Source: an uncultured Oscillospiraceae bacterium
GTDB taxonomy: Bacteria; Bacillota; Clostridia; Oscillospirales; Acutalibacteraceae
Direction of reading: 5' to 3'
Length of the DNA stretch: 22,231 nucleotides
NCBI GenBank assembly: GCA_959596515.1
Contig: CAUFXR010000039.1
Span: 1-22,231, forward strand
The notes beneath the pieces were generated by a model. It made no database searches. It saw only the letters and a list, made by a program, of their open reading frames with translations, and was not told the origin of the DNA. Position 1 is the first letter of the stretch. Every line of letters starts with the position of its first letter. Both the position numbers and the translations under genes were made by a program. Below are positions 5,805 to 13,527 of this stretch, in pieces.

Positions 5805-6673
5805 TGAGCGAGGCGCAGTCCATTCAATGGTTTCCGGGGCATATGACAAAAACCCGCCGCAAAATCCAAGCCAGCCTCAAACTGGTAGACGCGGTGGCGG
5901 AGATCATCGATGCGAGAATCCCCATCAGCTCCCGCAATCCGGAACTGCATAAAATCATCGAAAATAAGCCCAGGATTATCCTGATGAATAAGTGCGATAT
6001 GGCGGATCCCGCCCAAACCGCCCGTTGGGTTTCCTATTACCAAAAACAGGGCGTTTTGGCTATCCCGGTGGATTGTAAATCCGGCAGGGGCTTAAACCAG
6101 TTTATCCCAAAGGTGCGGGAACTGCTGAAAGACCGTATCACTCAGTGGGAGCAAAAAGGAATGGTGAATCGGACCATCCGGGTGATGATTGTGGGAATCC
6201 CGAACGTTGGAAAAAGCTCTTTCATCAATCGTATGGCAAAACAGAACCGGGCTAAGGTGGAGGATCGGCCCGGTGTCACCAGAGGCAATCAATGGTTTAC
6301 CATCGGGAAAGCCTTTGATCTCCTGGACACCCCCGGAGTGCTGTGGCCCAAATTCGACGATCCCAATGTGGGGGAAAAGCTGGCCTTTACCGGAGCGGTA
6401 AAGGATCAGATCGTGGATACGGAGCAGCTTGCCGCCCGTTTGCTGGAGGTTTTGCGAGATGAGTATTTGTCTATGCTGGTCGCCCGGTACAAGTTGGAAA
6501 AATATGACTTATTGCCGTTGCAAGGTTATGAGTTGTTGGAATTGGTGGGCCGTAAGCGGGGGATGCTGATCTCTGGAGGCGAAATCGACACGGAAAGGGC
6601 CTCGATTATGGTATTGGATGAGTTTCGCAGCGCGAAGCTTGGAAAGATCACGCTGGAGCAAGTAAATGGATAA
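5804..6673 (+). CDS. rbgA: Ribosome biogenesis GTPase RbgA (YlqF)
   Basis: A 289-residue circularly permuted GTPase that acts in late assembly of the 50S subunit. The motif order is the permuted one: NKCD (62-65, G4) comes before GIPNVGKS (131-138, G1), PGVTRG with T159 (G2) and DTPG (175-178, G3). The N-terminal IQWFPGHMTK is the family signature. A C-terminal helical domain (about 200-289) is expected to bind rRNA. It starts inside the lepB stop (TAATG), giving tight coupling. The hairpin at 6684-6705 follows the stop codon. Its association with rplS upstream agrees with a ribosome-assembly role. Confidence 0.97.
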   Translation: MSEAQSIQWFPGHMTKTRRKIQASLKLVDAVAEIIDARIPISSRNPELHKIIENKPRIILMNKCDMADPAQTARWVSYYQKQGVLAIPVDCKSGRGLNQFIPKVRELLKDRITQWEQKGMVNRTIRVMIVGIPNVGKSSFINRMAKQNRAKVEDRPGVTRGNQWFTIGKAFDLLDTPGVLWPKFDDPNVGEKLAFTGAVKDQIVDTEQLAARLLEVLRDEYLSMLVARYKLEKYDLLPLQGYELLELVGRKRGMLISGGEIDTERASIMVLDEFRSAKLGKITLEQVNG

Positions 6674-6683
6674 GCGAATTCTT

Positions 6684-6708
6684 GGGCAGGGAAGTATCCC
6701 TGCCCTTT
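6684..6708 (+). terminator. Probable terminator after rbgA
   Basis: GGGCAGGGA (6684-6692) pairs perfectly with TCCCTGCCC (6697-6705) around an AGTA loop, followed by only three T. The stem is strong and the tail weak. A second small hairpin, CCGG-TTTA-CCGG, follows at about 6720-6731. Confidence 0.65.
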
Positions 6709-6801
6709 GATGCTTCTGTCCGGTTTACCGGTGAGTAAAAACTTTGGGAACGAATGAAAAATCATATTCTTGGTTTTTCTCAGCTTAAGAAAATAATTGA
6801 T

Positions 6802-6810
6802 TGTTATGAT
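6802..6810 (+). promoter_or_regulatory. Extended -10 promoter candidate for rnhB-yraN
   Basis: TG-T-TATGAT has the extended -10 form; no clear -35 lies 17 bases upstream. GGAGGAAAA just before the ATG at 6831 is the ribosome binding site. Confidence 0.4.
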
Positions 6811-6830
6811 GTGTTTTTTGGAGGAAAATT

Positions 6831-7808
6831 ATGGATTGGCTGCTTTATGAAAAGGAAGCGCTCAGAAAAGGCTACGCCTGCGTGTGCGGGGTAGATGAAG
6901 CGGGACGGGGGCCTTTGGCGGGACCTGTTTACGCCGCGGCGGTGATCTTGCCGCAGGGATTGGAGATCGCGGGAGTGAACGACTCAAAAAAATTGACGGA
7001 GAAAAAGAGAGAGGCGCTTTTTCCTGTGATTAAAGAGAAAGCGTTGGCCTATTGTGTGTCCAGCGCCAGTGAAAAGGAAATTGATGACATCAACATTTTG
7101 AACGCAACCTATCTAGCGATGGCCAGAGCGGTAGAAGGGCTTTCCGTCAAAGCTGATTACGCCTTGATCGACGGAAACCGTATGCCTAAGCTGCCTATTC
7201 CCGGGGAGACCATCGTCAAAGGAGATGGGCTTTCCATGAGTATCGCCTGTGCCTCTATTTTAGCCAAAGTAACCCGGGATCATGTGATGATGGAGTTGGA
7301 CCGGAAATATCCCCAGTATCAATTCGCTAAGCATAAAGGCTACGGGACTAAGCTGCATACGGATTTGATCCGCCAATACGGGCCTTGCGAAATACACCGG
7401 AAAAGCTTTTTAAAAAAGATATTGGGCGCTGAGGATCCTAGGATTTCTCAAGCTCAGTCTATCGGGCGGCGAGGCGAGACAGCGGCGGCAGCATATCTGG
7501 AAAAAAGGGGATTCCATATTCTAGAAAGAAATTATCATAGCCCTTACGGTGAAGTGGACATAATCGCAGAAAATGGCCAATACATTATATTTGTCGAGGT
7601 AAAAACAAGAAAGCCGGGGGCAATGGTAGAAGGCGCGGAAGCAGTGGATCGAAATAAACAGAAAAGGCTTATCCAGACATCCCAGATTTATTTGTTGGAG
7701 CATCCCAGCAATCTTCAACCCAGGTTTGACGTGATCCAGGTGACACCTACCGGGGAAAACCGGTGCCGGGTTGAGCAGATGCCCGGTGCGTTCGTTATGG
7801 AAGAGTAA
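6831..7808 (+). CDS. rnhB: RNase HII fused to a YraN (UPF0102) nuclease-fold domain
   Basis: A 325-residue fusion. Residues 1-198 are a complete ribonuclease HII, which cuts RNA embedded in DNA and RNA-DNA hybrids: GVDEAGRGPLAG with D22 and E23, NDSKKL (50-55), IDGN with D114, KGD with D132, ASILAKVTRD (141-150) and the C-terminal IHRKSF. Residues about 207-325 are a full YraN/UPF0102 domain: SIGRRGETAAAAYLEKRGF, GEVDII with D243 and FVEVKTR with E256 and K258, the layout of Holliday-junction-resolvase-like and restriction-type nucleases. In most Firmicutes these are two adjacent genes; here one uninterrupted frame with only about 8-10 linker residues joins them. All catalytic residues of both halves are present. 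A fused role in processing ribonucleotide-containing or recombining DNA is inference. Confidence 0.95.
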   Translation: MDWLLYEKEALRKGYACVCGVDEAGRGPLAGPVYAAAVILPQGLEIAGVNDSKKLTEKKREALFPVIKEKALAYCVSSASEKEIDDINILNATYLAMARAVEGLSVKADYALIDGNRMPKLPIPGETIVKGDGLSMSIACASILAKVTRDHVMMELDRKYPQYQFAKHKGYGTKLHTDLIRQYGPCEIHRKSFLKKILGAEDPRISQAQSIGRRGETAAAAYLEKRGFHILERNYHSPYGEVDIIAENGQYIIFVEVKTRKPGAMVEGAEAVDRNKQKRLIQTSQIYLLEHPSNLQPRFDVIQVTPTGENRCRVEQMPGAFVMEE

Positions 7809-7822
7809 GCAGCATAGATGTC

Positions 7823-7934
7823 CTGAAAGGCTAAATCTGAAAGGCCTAACCTGAAAGGTCCAATCTGGAAATCATAATCTGAAAAGCTCAATCTGAAAAA
7901 TCTAATTTCAAAATCCTAATCTGAAAACCAGACA
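7823..7934. repeat. Degenerate 14-bp tandem repeat, 8 units
   Basis: Eight head-to-tail units occupy exactly 112 bases. Most begin CTGAAA or CTGGAA and end in AAT or AAC; the approximate consensus is CTGAAAAGCCTAAT. Unit starts are 7823, 7837, 7851, 7865, 7879, 7893, 7907 and 7921. The seventh unit begins TTCAAA and the eighth diverges in its second half. The period is not a multiple of three and no frame stays open, so it is non-coding. Confidence 0.85.
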
Positions 7935-8126
7935 TTTTTCCGTAATTCTTTTACTCCTGTTTCACATGATATTTTACAGATATCCATGCTTTTTCACCAT
8001 GTTTTCTGCTTTAGACCAGCACCGCTAGGCTGGAAACGGCCCCGCTATCACGATGATTTTAAATGCCGGAAGCGGGAAGGGCGTTTCTCGAGTGAGACTC
8101 TGAAATTTCGCTGCTGTGGTTGGAAA

Positions 8127-8288
8127 AATTGAGTTTCAGAGCTAAAAGAAAAGTGGATTTCCCAGACGCAAGAAAAAATAGGCTTCACGGTAAAGTCAGA
8201 AACAAGGGAGACCTGCAGGGCTCAGAAGCGAGGCGGCCTCACGGTAAGAACAGAGGAAACGGGTTTCGCCGTAAATAAGGGTGGGCGC
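8127..8288. repeat. Degenerate repeat of about 27-bp units
   Basis: GGCTTCACGGTAAA (8181-8194), GGCCTCACGGTAAG (8235-8248) and GTTTCGCCGTAAA (8262-8274) recur at offsets of 54 and about 27. Between them, TCAGAAACAAGG (8196-8207) and TCAGAAGCGAGG (8222-8233) match at about the same period, and further weak copies extend back to about 8127. The array runs to within some 10 bases of the ribosome binding site of the dipeptidase gene. Confidence 0.5.
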
Positions 8289-8313
8289 GTGTCGGCGCGG
8301 GAAGGAGAATTTT

Positions 8314-9183
8314 ATGAAACTGTTTGATCTGCACTGTGATTCCCTATATCGGGGGTATACGGAGAATCAGCCGCTGCGTGAAAATTCTTTTCACTTGGAC
8401 CTGAAACGGGGAAAACGGTTCGATCAATGGTCCCAGTGTTTCGCCGTATGGATTCCCGACGAGCTGAGGGGAAAGGAAGCCATGGCGCTGTTTGACGGCT
8501 GCTGTGAGAAATTCCGCCGGGAATTGGTGCCAGATCGGTCGGAGAACTTTTCTCCTGTCCTGACGGTAGAAGGCGGAGCGGTATTGGGCGGAGAGCTTTC
8601 CAATCTGGAAAAGCTGTGGAACCAGGGTGTAAAAATGATGACGCTGACCTGGAATGGGGAGAATGAGTTGGGAGGAGGAGCCTCTACGGCTTTGGGGATT
8701 ACTCCTTTTGGACGGAAAGCGATCAAAGAGATGGAGAGGCTTTCTATCGTGGTGGATGTGTCCCATGCCAGCGACGCTTTGTTCTATGACGTGGCGGAAA
8801 TCGTTCAAAAACCCATTGTGGCGTCCCATTCCAATGCCAGGACGATTTGCCCTCACCCCCGTAATCTCACCGACGAGCAGTTTCAGATTGTGCGGGATAA
8901 GGGCGGATTGGTGGGACTGAACTTCTGCATTCATTTTTTGCGGGAGGACTCCGACGCTCATTTTGAGGATGTTTTGCGCCATGCCGATCATTTTTGGTCT
9001 CTGGGCGGGGAAACTACTCTATGTCTGGGCTCCGATTACGACGGCGCCGATGTACCGCCGGAGCTGGACGGTATTGAAAAAATTCAGGATTTATACGAGC
9101 TTTTTTTAAAACATAATTACAAGGAAAGCCTTGTTAATTCACTGTTTTTTGATAATGCCTCTAAATTTTTCGCTACGCTTTGA
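8314..9183 (+). CDS. Membrane dipeptidase family zinc dipeptidase (peptidase M19)
   Basis: A 289-residue metallopeptidase that hydrolyses dipeptides; in bacteria the family often accepts L-D or D-containing dipeptides. Binuclear zinc ligands are visible: DLHCDS with H7 and D9, TVEGG with E86, VDVSHASD with H151, VASHSNAR with H172, and LGSDYDG with D241. The LHCDSLYRG opening is the family start, so ATG at 8314, with AAGGAG at 8302-8307, is preferred over a GTG 33 bases upstream. No signal peptide or membrane segment is seen, so despite the family name it is cytoplasmic. It is slightly shorter than animal renal dipeptidases, as usual for bacterial forms. It stands behind the repeat arrays, and the thrC promoter overlaps its stop codon. 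Confidence 0.93.
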   Translation: MKLFDLHCDSLYRGYTENQPLRENSFHLDLKRGKRFDQWSQCFAVWIPDELRGKEAMALFDGCCEKFRRELVPDRSENFSPVLTVEGGAVLGGELSNLEKLWNQGVKMMTLTWNGENELGGGASTALGITPFGRKAIKEMERLSIVVDVSHASDALFYDVAEIVQKPIVASHSNARTICPHPRNLTDEQFQIVRDKGGLVGLNFCIHFLREDSDAHFEDVLRHADHFWSLGGETTLCLGSDYDGADVPPELDGIEKIQDLYELFLKHNYKESLVNSLFFDNASKFFATL

Positions 9184-9208
9184 CAGCTCGCCCGTTGTGG
9201 TATAGAAT
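9180..9208 (+). promoter_or_regulatory. Near-consensus promoter of thrC overlapping the dipeptidase stop codon
   Basis: A perfect TTGACA (9180-9185) and TAGAAT (9203-9208) are separated by 17 bases. The -35 covers the stop codon TGA at 9181-9183. The start codon lies 68 bases downstream of the -10, leaving a short AT-rich leader without a visible hairpin. Confidence 0.8.
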
Positions 9209-9276
9209 AAGGCTATTAGCGCACCATTAACTTTAAATAAAATAGCAGATGAAATATAGAAGAAAGAGGGAACACA

Positions 9277-10788
9277 ATGAATTATAACAGTACGAGAAAC
9301 CGCTCTGTTTCCGTATCCTCCGCCCAGGCTATCGCCCAGGGGATTTCAGCGGACGGCGGCCTGTTTGTACCGGAAAGCCTGCCGCAATATTCCTATGAGG
9401 ATTTGTGCCGGCTCAAGGAAATGACCTATCAGGGCCGGGCACAAAAAATTCTTTCAGATTTCCTAACGGATTTCACGCAGTCGGAAATCGAAGAAAGCGT
9501 GCGAGAAGCCTATAGTTCCAATAAATTTGGCGGGGAACATCCGGCGCCTTTGGCTTTGCAGCAAAACGGCGATAAGAACATGTATGTGCTGGAGCTGTGG
9601 CATGGCCCCACTTGCGCCTTTAAGGATATGGCGCTGCAGATCCTACCTCACCTGCTGACCAAGTCCATGAGCAAAGTCAGCGGCGGCAAAAAGGCTGTGA
9701 TCCTGGTGGCTACCTCCGGCGATACCGGCAAGGCGGCTTTGGAAGGTTTCCGGGATGTGGCGGGAACCGAAATTATGGTCTTCTATCCGCAGGACGGGGT
9801 CAGCCCCATGCAGGAGCGCCAGATGAATACCCAGGAAGGCGGAAACGTCCATGTATGTGCTATCCAGGGAAATTTCGATGACGCCCAAACCGGCGTGAAG
9901 AAAATCTTTACCGATCCGGCCTGCGGTAAAAAACTGGCGGAACACAATATGATGTTCTCCAGTGCCAATTCCATCAACTGGGGACGGCTGTTGCCCCAGA
10001 TCGTTTACTATTTCTCCGCCTACTGTGATCTAATGGGAACCGGGGAAATGGACTATGAAGGTGAAAAGATCAACATCGTGGTTCCTACCGGGAATTTCGG
10101 CAACATTCTGGCTGCTTACTACGCAATGAAAATGGGTCTGCCGGTGAATAAACTGATCTGCGCCTCCAACGAAAACAATGTGCTTACCGACTTTATCCAC
10201 ACCGGGGTTTACAATAAAAACCGTCCCTTCCACACCACCAGTTCTCCTTCTATGGATATTTTGGTGTCCAGCAATCTGGAACGTCTGCTGTATGATATGA
10301 CCGACGGTGACGACGCTTTGGTGGCTTCTTGGATGAAGAGCCTAAGTGATACCGGCGTGTATACGGTGAACGCGCAGGTGAAGTCGAAGATGGACGACCT
10401 GTTCTACGGCGGATACTGCGACGATCAGGGAACTAAGTCGGCCATCAAGGAAATGTTCGAAACGGAGAACTATCTCATCGATACGCATACCGCCGTGGCG
10501 GTAAATGTTTACCAGCAGTATCTCCAGGAGACAGGAGACCGTGAGACCCCTACCATCATCGCCTCTACCGCTAGTCCCTATAAGTTCGCGGCCAGTGTGC
10601 TGGAGGCTCTGACCGGTGAAAAGAGCCAGGGCAGTGAATTCGACAAGGTAGCAGAGCTTTCCGCTCTGACTGGGACCCAGATTCCTCAGCCGATCGCGGA
10701 TCTGCAGCAGAAACCGTTGAGGTTCGCTCAGGTATGCAACATCGCCGGTATGGAATTAGCGGTACTGGGTACCCTGGGGATCCAGTAA
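9277..10788 (+). CDS. thrC: Threonine synthase
   Basis: A 503-residue PLP enzyme that converts O-phosphohomoserine to threonine and phosphate, the last step of threonine synthesis. The opening YNSTRNR and the early ISADGGLFVPE (23-33) are hallmarks of the family. The PLP lysine lies in CAFKDMALQ (K116), followed by VATSGDTGKAALEG, which holds the cofactor phosphate loop. The length of about 500 residues places it in the long class shared with E. coli and fungi, rather than the 350-residue Bacillus class. AGAGGGA lies upstream of ATG and its own strong promoter is at 9180-9208. The phosphoesterase gene begins three bases after the stop, so the two are probably cotranscribed, although no shared pathway is evident. 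No T-box or riboswitch is seen in the leader. Confidence 0.97.
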   Translation: MNYNSTRNRSVSVSSAQAIAQGISADGGLFVPESLPQYSYEDLCRLKEMTYQGRAQKILSDFLTDFTQSEIEESVREAYSSNKFGGEHPAPLALQQNGDKNMYVLELWHGPTCAFKDMALQILPHLLTKSMSKVSGGKKAVILVATSGDTGKAALEGFRDVAGTEIMVFYPQDGVSPMQERQMNTQEGGNVHVCAIQGNFDDAQTGVKKIFTDPACGKKLAEHNMMFSSANSINWGRLLPQIVYYFSAYCDLMGTGEMDYEGEKINIVVPTGNFGNILAAYYAMKMGLPVNKLICASNENNVLTDFIHTGVYNKNRPFHTTSSPSMDILVSSNLERLLYDMTDGDDALVASWMKSLSDTGVYTVNAQVKSKMDDLFYGGYCDDQGTKSAIKEMFETENYLIDTHTAVAVNVYQQYLQETGDRETPTIIASTASPYKFAASVLEALTGEKSQGSEFDKVAELSALTGTQIPQPIADLQQKPLRFAQVCNIAGMELAVLGTLGIQ

Positions 10789-10791
10789 GAT

Positions 10792-11478
10792 ATGGCGCTG
10801 TTTGGAATTTCCGACCTGCATCTGTCTTTGGGCTGCGATAAACCTATGGACGTGTTTCCCGGCTGGAAGGATTACGTTTCCCGGTTGGAAAAGAACTGGC
10901 GGTCCATGGTGTCGGAGGATGATACGGTAGTCATTGGCGGGGATATTTCCTGGGCGCTGAAACTGGAGGAAACTGAGGCGGATTTCGCCTTCCTTCACAG
11001 CCTGCCGGGAAAGAAGCTGTTCCTCAAGGGCAACCATGATTTGTGGTGGTCCACCGCCCGGAAGCTTCACAACTGGTTTGAGGAAAAGGGATTTTCCTCG
11101 CTGGAGCTGATTTTCAATTCCGCCGTTCCCATAGGAGACCGGTGCGTCTGCGGAACCAGAGGATGGTTTTACGACGCGGAGTCCGACCAGGATAAAAAGG
11201 TGCTGAACCGGGAGGTCGGAAGACTGACCACATCTATCGAAGCCGGATTGAAAACTGGGCTGGAGCCGGTGGTGTTTCTCCACTATCCGCCTGTTTATCA
11301 TGGCCAGATCTGTGAGGAAATTTTAGAGGTTCTGAAAAAATACAGGATCCAAAGATGTTATTACGGGCACATCCATGGCAGCGGCGCTAAATACGCCGAG
11401 ACCGGAGAGTTCCAGGGAATTCAGCTGCAGTTGATCGCCTGCGATTACACCGGCTTCCGTCCGGTGCTGATTCGCTGA
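10792..11478 (+). CDS. Calcineurin-like metallophosphoesterase
   Basis: A 228-residue binuclear-metal phosphoesterase of unassigned substrate. The canonical motifs are complete: SDLHL with D8 and H10, GGDISW with D51, KGNHDLWW with N81, H82 and D83, FLHYPP with H164, and YGHIHG with H193 and H195. No signal peptide or membrane segment is present. It starts three bases after thrC, with only a weak GGGGAT-like binding site inside the thrC end, so expression probably depends on translation of thrC. The ISW and WWST residues beside the active site suit the bacterial subgroup related to predicted phosphohydrolases. It could act on a nucleotide or a sugar phosphate; nothing in the sequence decides this. 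Confidence 0.9.
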   Translation: MALFGISDLHLSLGCDKPMDVFPGWKDYVSRLEKNWRSMVSEDDTVVIGGDISWALKLEETEADFAFLHSLPGKKLFLKGNHDLWWSTARKLHNWFEEKGFSSLELIFNSAVPIGDRCVCGTRGWFYDAESDQDKKVLNREVGRLTTSIEAGLKTGLEPVVFLHYPPVYHGQICEEILEVLKKYRIQRCYYGHIHGSGAKYAETGEFQGIQLQLIACDYTGFRPVLIR

Positions 11479-11497
11479 AAATTATTTCAGAAATAGG

Positions 11498-11526
11498 TGG
11501 CAATCATAGATTAACTGTGCTATAAT
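11498..11526 (+). promoter_or_regulatory. Extended -10 promoter of tig
   Basis: A perfect TATAAT (11521-11526) is preceded by TG-C, giving an extended -10. A weak -35, TGGCAA, lies at 11498-11503 with a 17-base spacer. It lies 39 bases before the tig start. Confidence 0.7.
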
Positions 11527-11565
11527 TATTTAGATATTTTGCAATTTTGCAGGAGGATGACTAAA

Positions 11566-12855
11566 ATGAGCCTTAAATCACAAAACAAAATTGATACCAA
11601 TCGTGTTGAATTAGAGGTCGTGGTAGATGCGGAAACCTTTGAAAAAGGCTTGGCCGCCGCGTTTAAAAAGCAGAGCAAGAAGATCGCGATTCCGGGCTTC
11701 CGCAAGGGCAAAGCTCCCCGCGCTTTTGTTGAAAAATATTTTGGCAAGGAAGTCTTTTATGAGGACGCCGTTAACGCTCTTTATCCCGACGCTTTAGATG
11801 AGGCGATCAAGGAAGCCGGTATTGAGGTGATTCAGGATAAGATCGATTTTGACGTGAAAGAGATTGGTCCCCAGGGCTTTACCTTTACCGCCGCTTTGAC
11901 CACAAAGCCGGAAGTGACCATTGAGAATTACAGAGGCATCGAGGCCGTGAAAAAATCCGCCGAGGTGACTGACGAAGATATCGACGCCGAGATCAAGAAG
12001 GTGCAGGACCGCAATTCCAGAATGGTGACCGTGGAAGACAGAGCGGCTCAGAACGACGATATCGCCGTGATCGATTTCGAGGGCTTCCTGGACGGCGAGC
12101 CTTTTGAGGGCGGTAAGGGCGAGAATTACAGCCTGACTCTGGGCAGCGGACAGTTTATCCCTGGCTTTGAGGAGCAGATCGTGGGTCATAACACTGGCGA
12201 CGAGTTCGATGTGAATGTCACCTTCCCGGAGGATTATCAGGCGGAGGAACTGAAGGGCAAGGCCACAACCTTCAAGTGCAAGCTGCATGAAATCAAAATG
12301 AAAGAATTACCGGAAGTAGATGACGAGTTCGTAAAGGATGTCAGCGAATTTGATACCCTGGCCGATTATAAAGAGGATCTGAAGAAAAAGCTGGCTGAGA
12401 ACAAGGAAAGAGAAGCTACCGATGACCTGGAAAATCAGCTTATTGACAAGCTGGTAGAGCTGGTGCAGGGTGAGATCCCGGAGGCCATGTATGAGAACAA
12501 GGTCGCCGACAGCCTCCGTGAGTTTGGCTATCGTCTCCAGTCTCAGGGCTTGAATCTGGATACTTACATGAAATATACCGGAATGAACGTGGACCAAATG
12601 AAGGAAGGTTTCCGTCCTCAGGCGGAGCGCCAAGTGAAGCTGCGTCTGGCTCTGGAGAAGATCGCCGCTTTAGAGAAGCTGAAAGCTACCGAGGAAGATC
12701 TGAACCAGGAGTATCAGAAGATCGCCGAGCAGTATAAGATGGAAGCCGACAAAATCAAAGAGCTGATTCCCGCCGCGGAGCTGGAAAAGGATATCTGTGT
12801 GGAAAAGGCTATCAATCTGGTACGCGATAACGCAAATATTAAGGACGCTGAATAA
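11566..12855 (+). CDS. tig: Trigger factor, ribosome-associated chaperone and prolyl isomerase
   Basis: A 429-residue chaperone that binds at the ribosome exit tunnel and shields nascent chains. The N-terminal ribosome-docking signature GFRKGKAPR is at 44-52. The FKBP-type PPIase domain follows at roughly 155-240, recognised by IDFEGFLDGEPFEGG, GSGQFIPGFEEQIVG and TFPEDYQAEELKGK. The C-terminal helical chaperone domain fills 245-429. AGGAGG (11551-11556) sits nine bases before ATG at 11566. An in-frame ATG at 11557 is too close to that site, and upstream codons are not family-like. The length equals the usual 430 or so. It leads the tig-clpP-clpX-lon-engB block; the 53-base gap to clpP shows no terminator, so read-through is likely. 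Confidence 0.97.
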   Translation: MSLKSQNKIDTNRVELEVVVDAETFEKGLAAAFKKQSKKIAIPGFRKGKAPRAFVEKYFGKEVFYEDAVNALYPDALDEAIKEAGIEVIQDKIDFDVKEIGPQGFTFTAALTTKPEVTIENYRGIEAVKKSAEVTDEDIDAEIKKVQDRNSRMVTVEDRAAQNDDIAVIDFEGFLDGEPFEGGKGENYSLTLGSGQFIPGFEEQIVGHNTGDEFDVNVTFPEDYQAEELKGKATTFKCKLHEIKMKELPEVDDEFVKDVSEFDTLADYKEDLKKKLAENKEREATDDLENQLIDKLVELVQGEIPEAMYENKVADSLREFGYRLQSQGLNLDTYMKYTGMNVDQMKEGFRPQAERQVKLRLALEKIAALEKLKATEEDLNQEYQKIAEQYKMEADKIKELIPAAELEKDICVEKAINLVRDNANIKDAE

Positions 12856-12908
12856 TCGGTGGCGTTTTTGTTCATATTTACAGACAGAGTAGTTGGAGGT
12901 GTGCTGTG

Positions 12909-13514
12909 ATGAATCAGTTTCAGATGCCTAATATGAGCCTTGTTCCCTATGTTGTGGAGCAGACCAGCAGAGGCGAGCGCAGTTATGATATTTTTTCCAG
13001 GCTTCTCAACGACAGGATTGTCATGCTGACAGAAGAAGTCAACGACACCAGCGCCAGCCTGGTAGTGGCTCAGCTGTTGTATTTAGAGGGCCAGGATCCT
13101 ACCAAGGATATCAGCCTTTATATCAATAGTCCAGGCGGTTCCGTCACGGCGGGTATGTCCATCTATGATACCATGCAGTATATCAAGTGCGACGTTTCCA
13201 CCATTTGCATGGGAATGGCCGCCAGTATGGGAGCGTTTCTGCTGGCAGCGGGCGCCAAGGGCAAACGCATGGCGCTGCCTAACAGCGATATTATGATCCA
13301 TCAGCCCAGCGGCGGCGCTCAGGGTCAGGCAACGGATATTTTGATCCACGCCAACCATATTGCCCGGACTAAGAAAAAACTCAATGAGATCCTGGCGGAA
13401 AGAACCGGCCAGCCCCTGGAAGTGATCGAGCGGGATACCGAGCGGGATAACTTTATGTCCGCTCAGGAAGCCGCGGATTACGGTCTGGTGGATAAGGTGA
13501 TCTATAAACGATAG
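12909..13514 (+). CDS. clpP: ATP-dependent Clp protease proteolytic subunit
   Basis: A 201-residue serine peptidase that forms the double heptameric chamber of ClpXP. The catalytic triad is complete: S106 in MAASMGA, H131 in IMIHQPSGG and D180 in ERDNFMSA. The N-terminal SLVPYVVEQTSRGERSYDI is the processed-mature start region common to the family, with a short propeptide ahead. TTGGAGGTG (12893-12901) stands seven bases before ATG at 12909; a GTG at 12906 is an alternative that would add one residue. clpX follows 13 bases after the stop codon, so both are made from one transcript and the subunits assemble together. Confidence 0.98.
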   Translation: MNQFQMPNMSLVPYVVEQTSRGERSYDIFSRLLNDRIVMLTEEVNDTSASLVVAQLLYLEGQDPTKDISLYINSPGGSVTAGMSIYDTMQYIKCDVSTICMGMAASMGAFLLAAGAKGKRMALPNSDIMIHQPSGGAQGQATDILIHANHIARTKKKLNEILAERTGQPLEVIERDTERDNFMSAQEAADYGLVDKVIYKR

Positions 13515-13527
13515 GATTGGTGATGTA

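Larger units (their letters stand above)
7809..8313. other. 505-bp non-coding stretch with two degenerate tandem arrays
   Basis: No gene is seen on either strand. It holds a 14-bp array (7823-7934) and a looser array of about 27-bp units (about 8127-8288), listed separately. Inverted repeats include CCAGC/GCTGG (8014-8018 with 8027-8031) and CTCTGAAA/TTTCAGAG (8098-8105 with 8134-8141). No T-tailed terminator for the upstream gene and no convincing promoter for the dipeptidase gene were found. Confidence 0.6.

Noticed and set aside
8281..8313. GTG start giving the dipeptidase eleven extra residues
   Set aside because: The extra residues are not family-like, and AAGGAG is placed for ATG at 8314.
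8344..8991. 215-codon minus-strand frame opposite the dipeptidase
   Set aside because: The plus-strand frame carries all six zinc ligands of peptidase M19, so the antisense frame is a shadow.
11479..11565. CtsR or CIRCE control site ahead of the tig-clpP-clpX-lon block
   Set aside because: No GGTCAAA tandem and no CIRCE inverted repeat could be found by eye here or in the 12856-12908 and 14848-14961 gaps.
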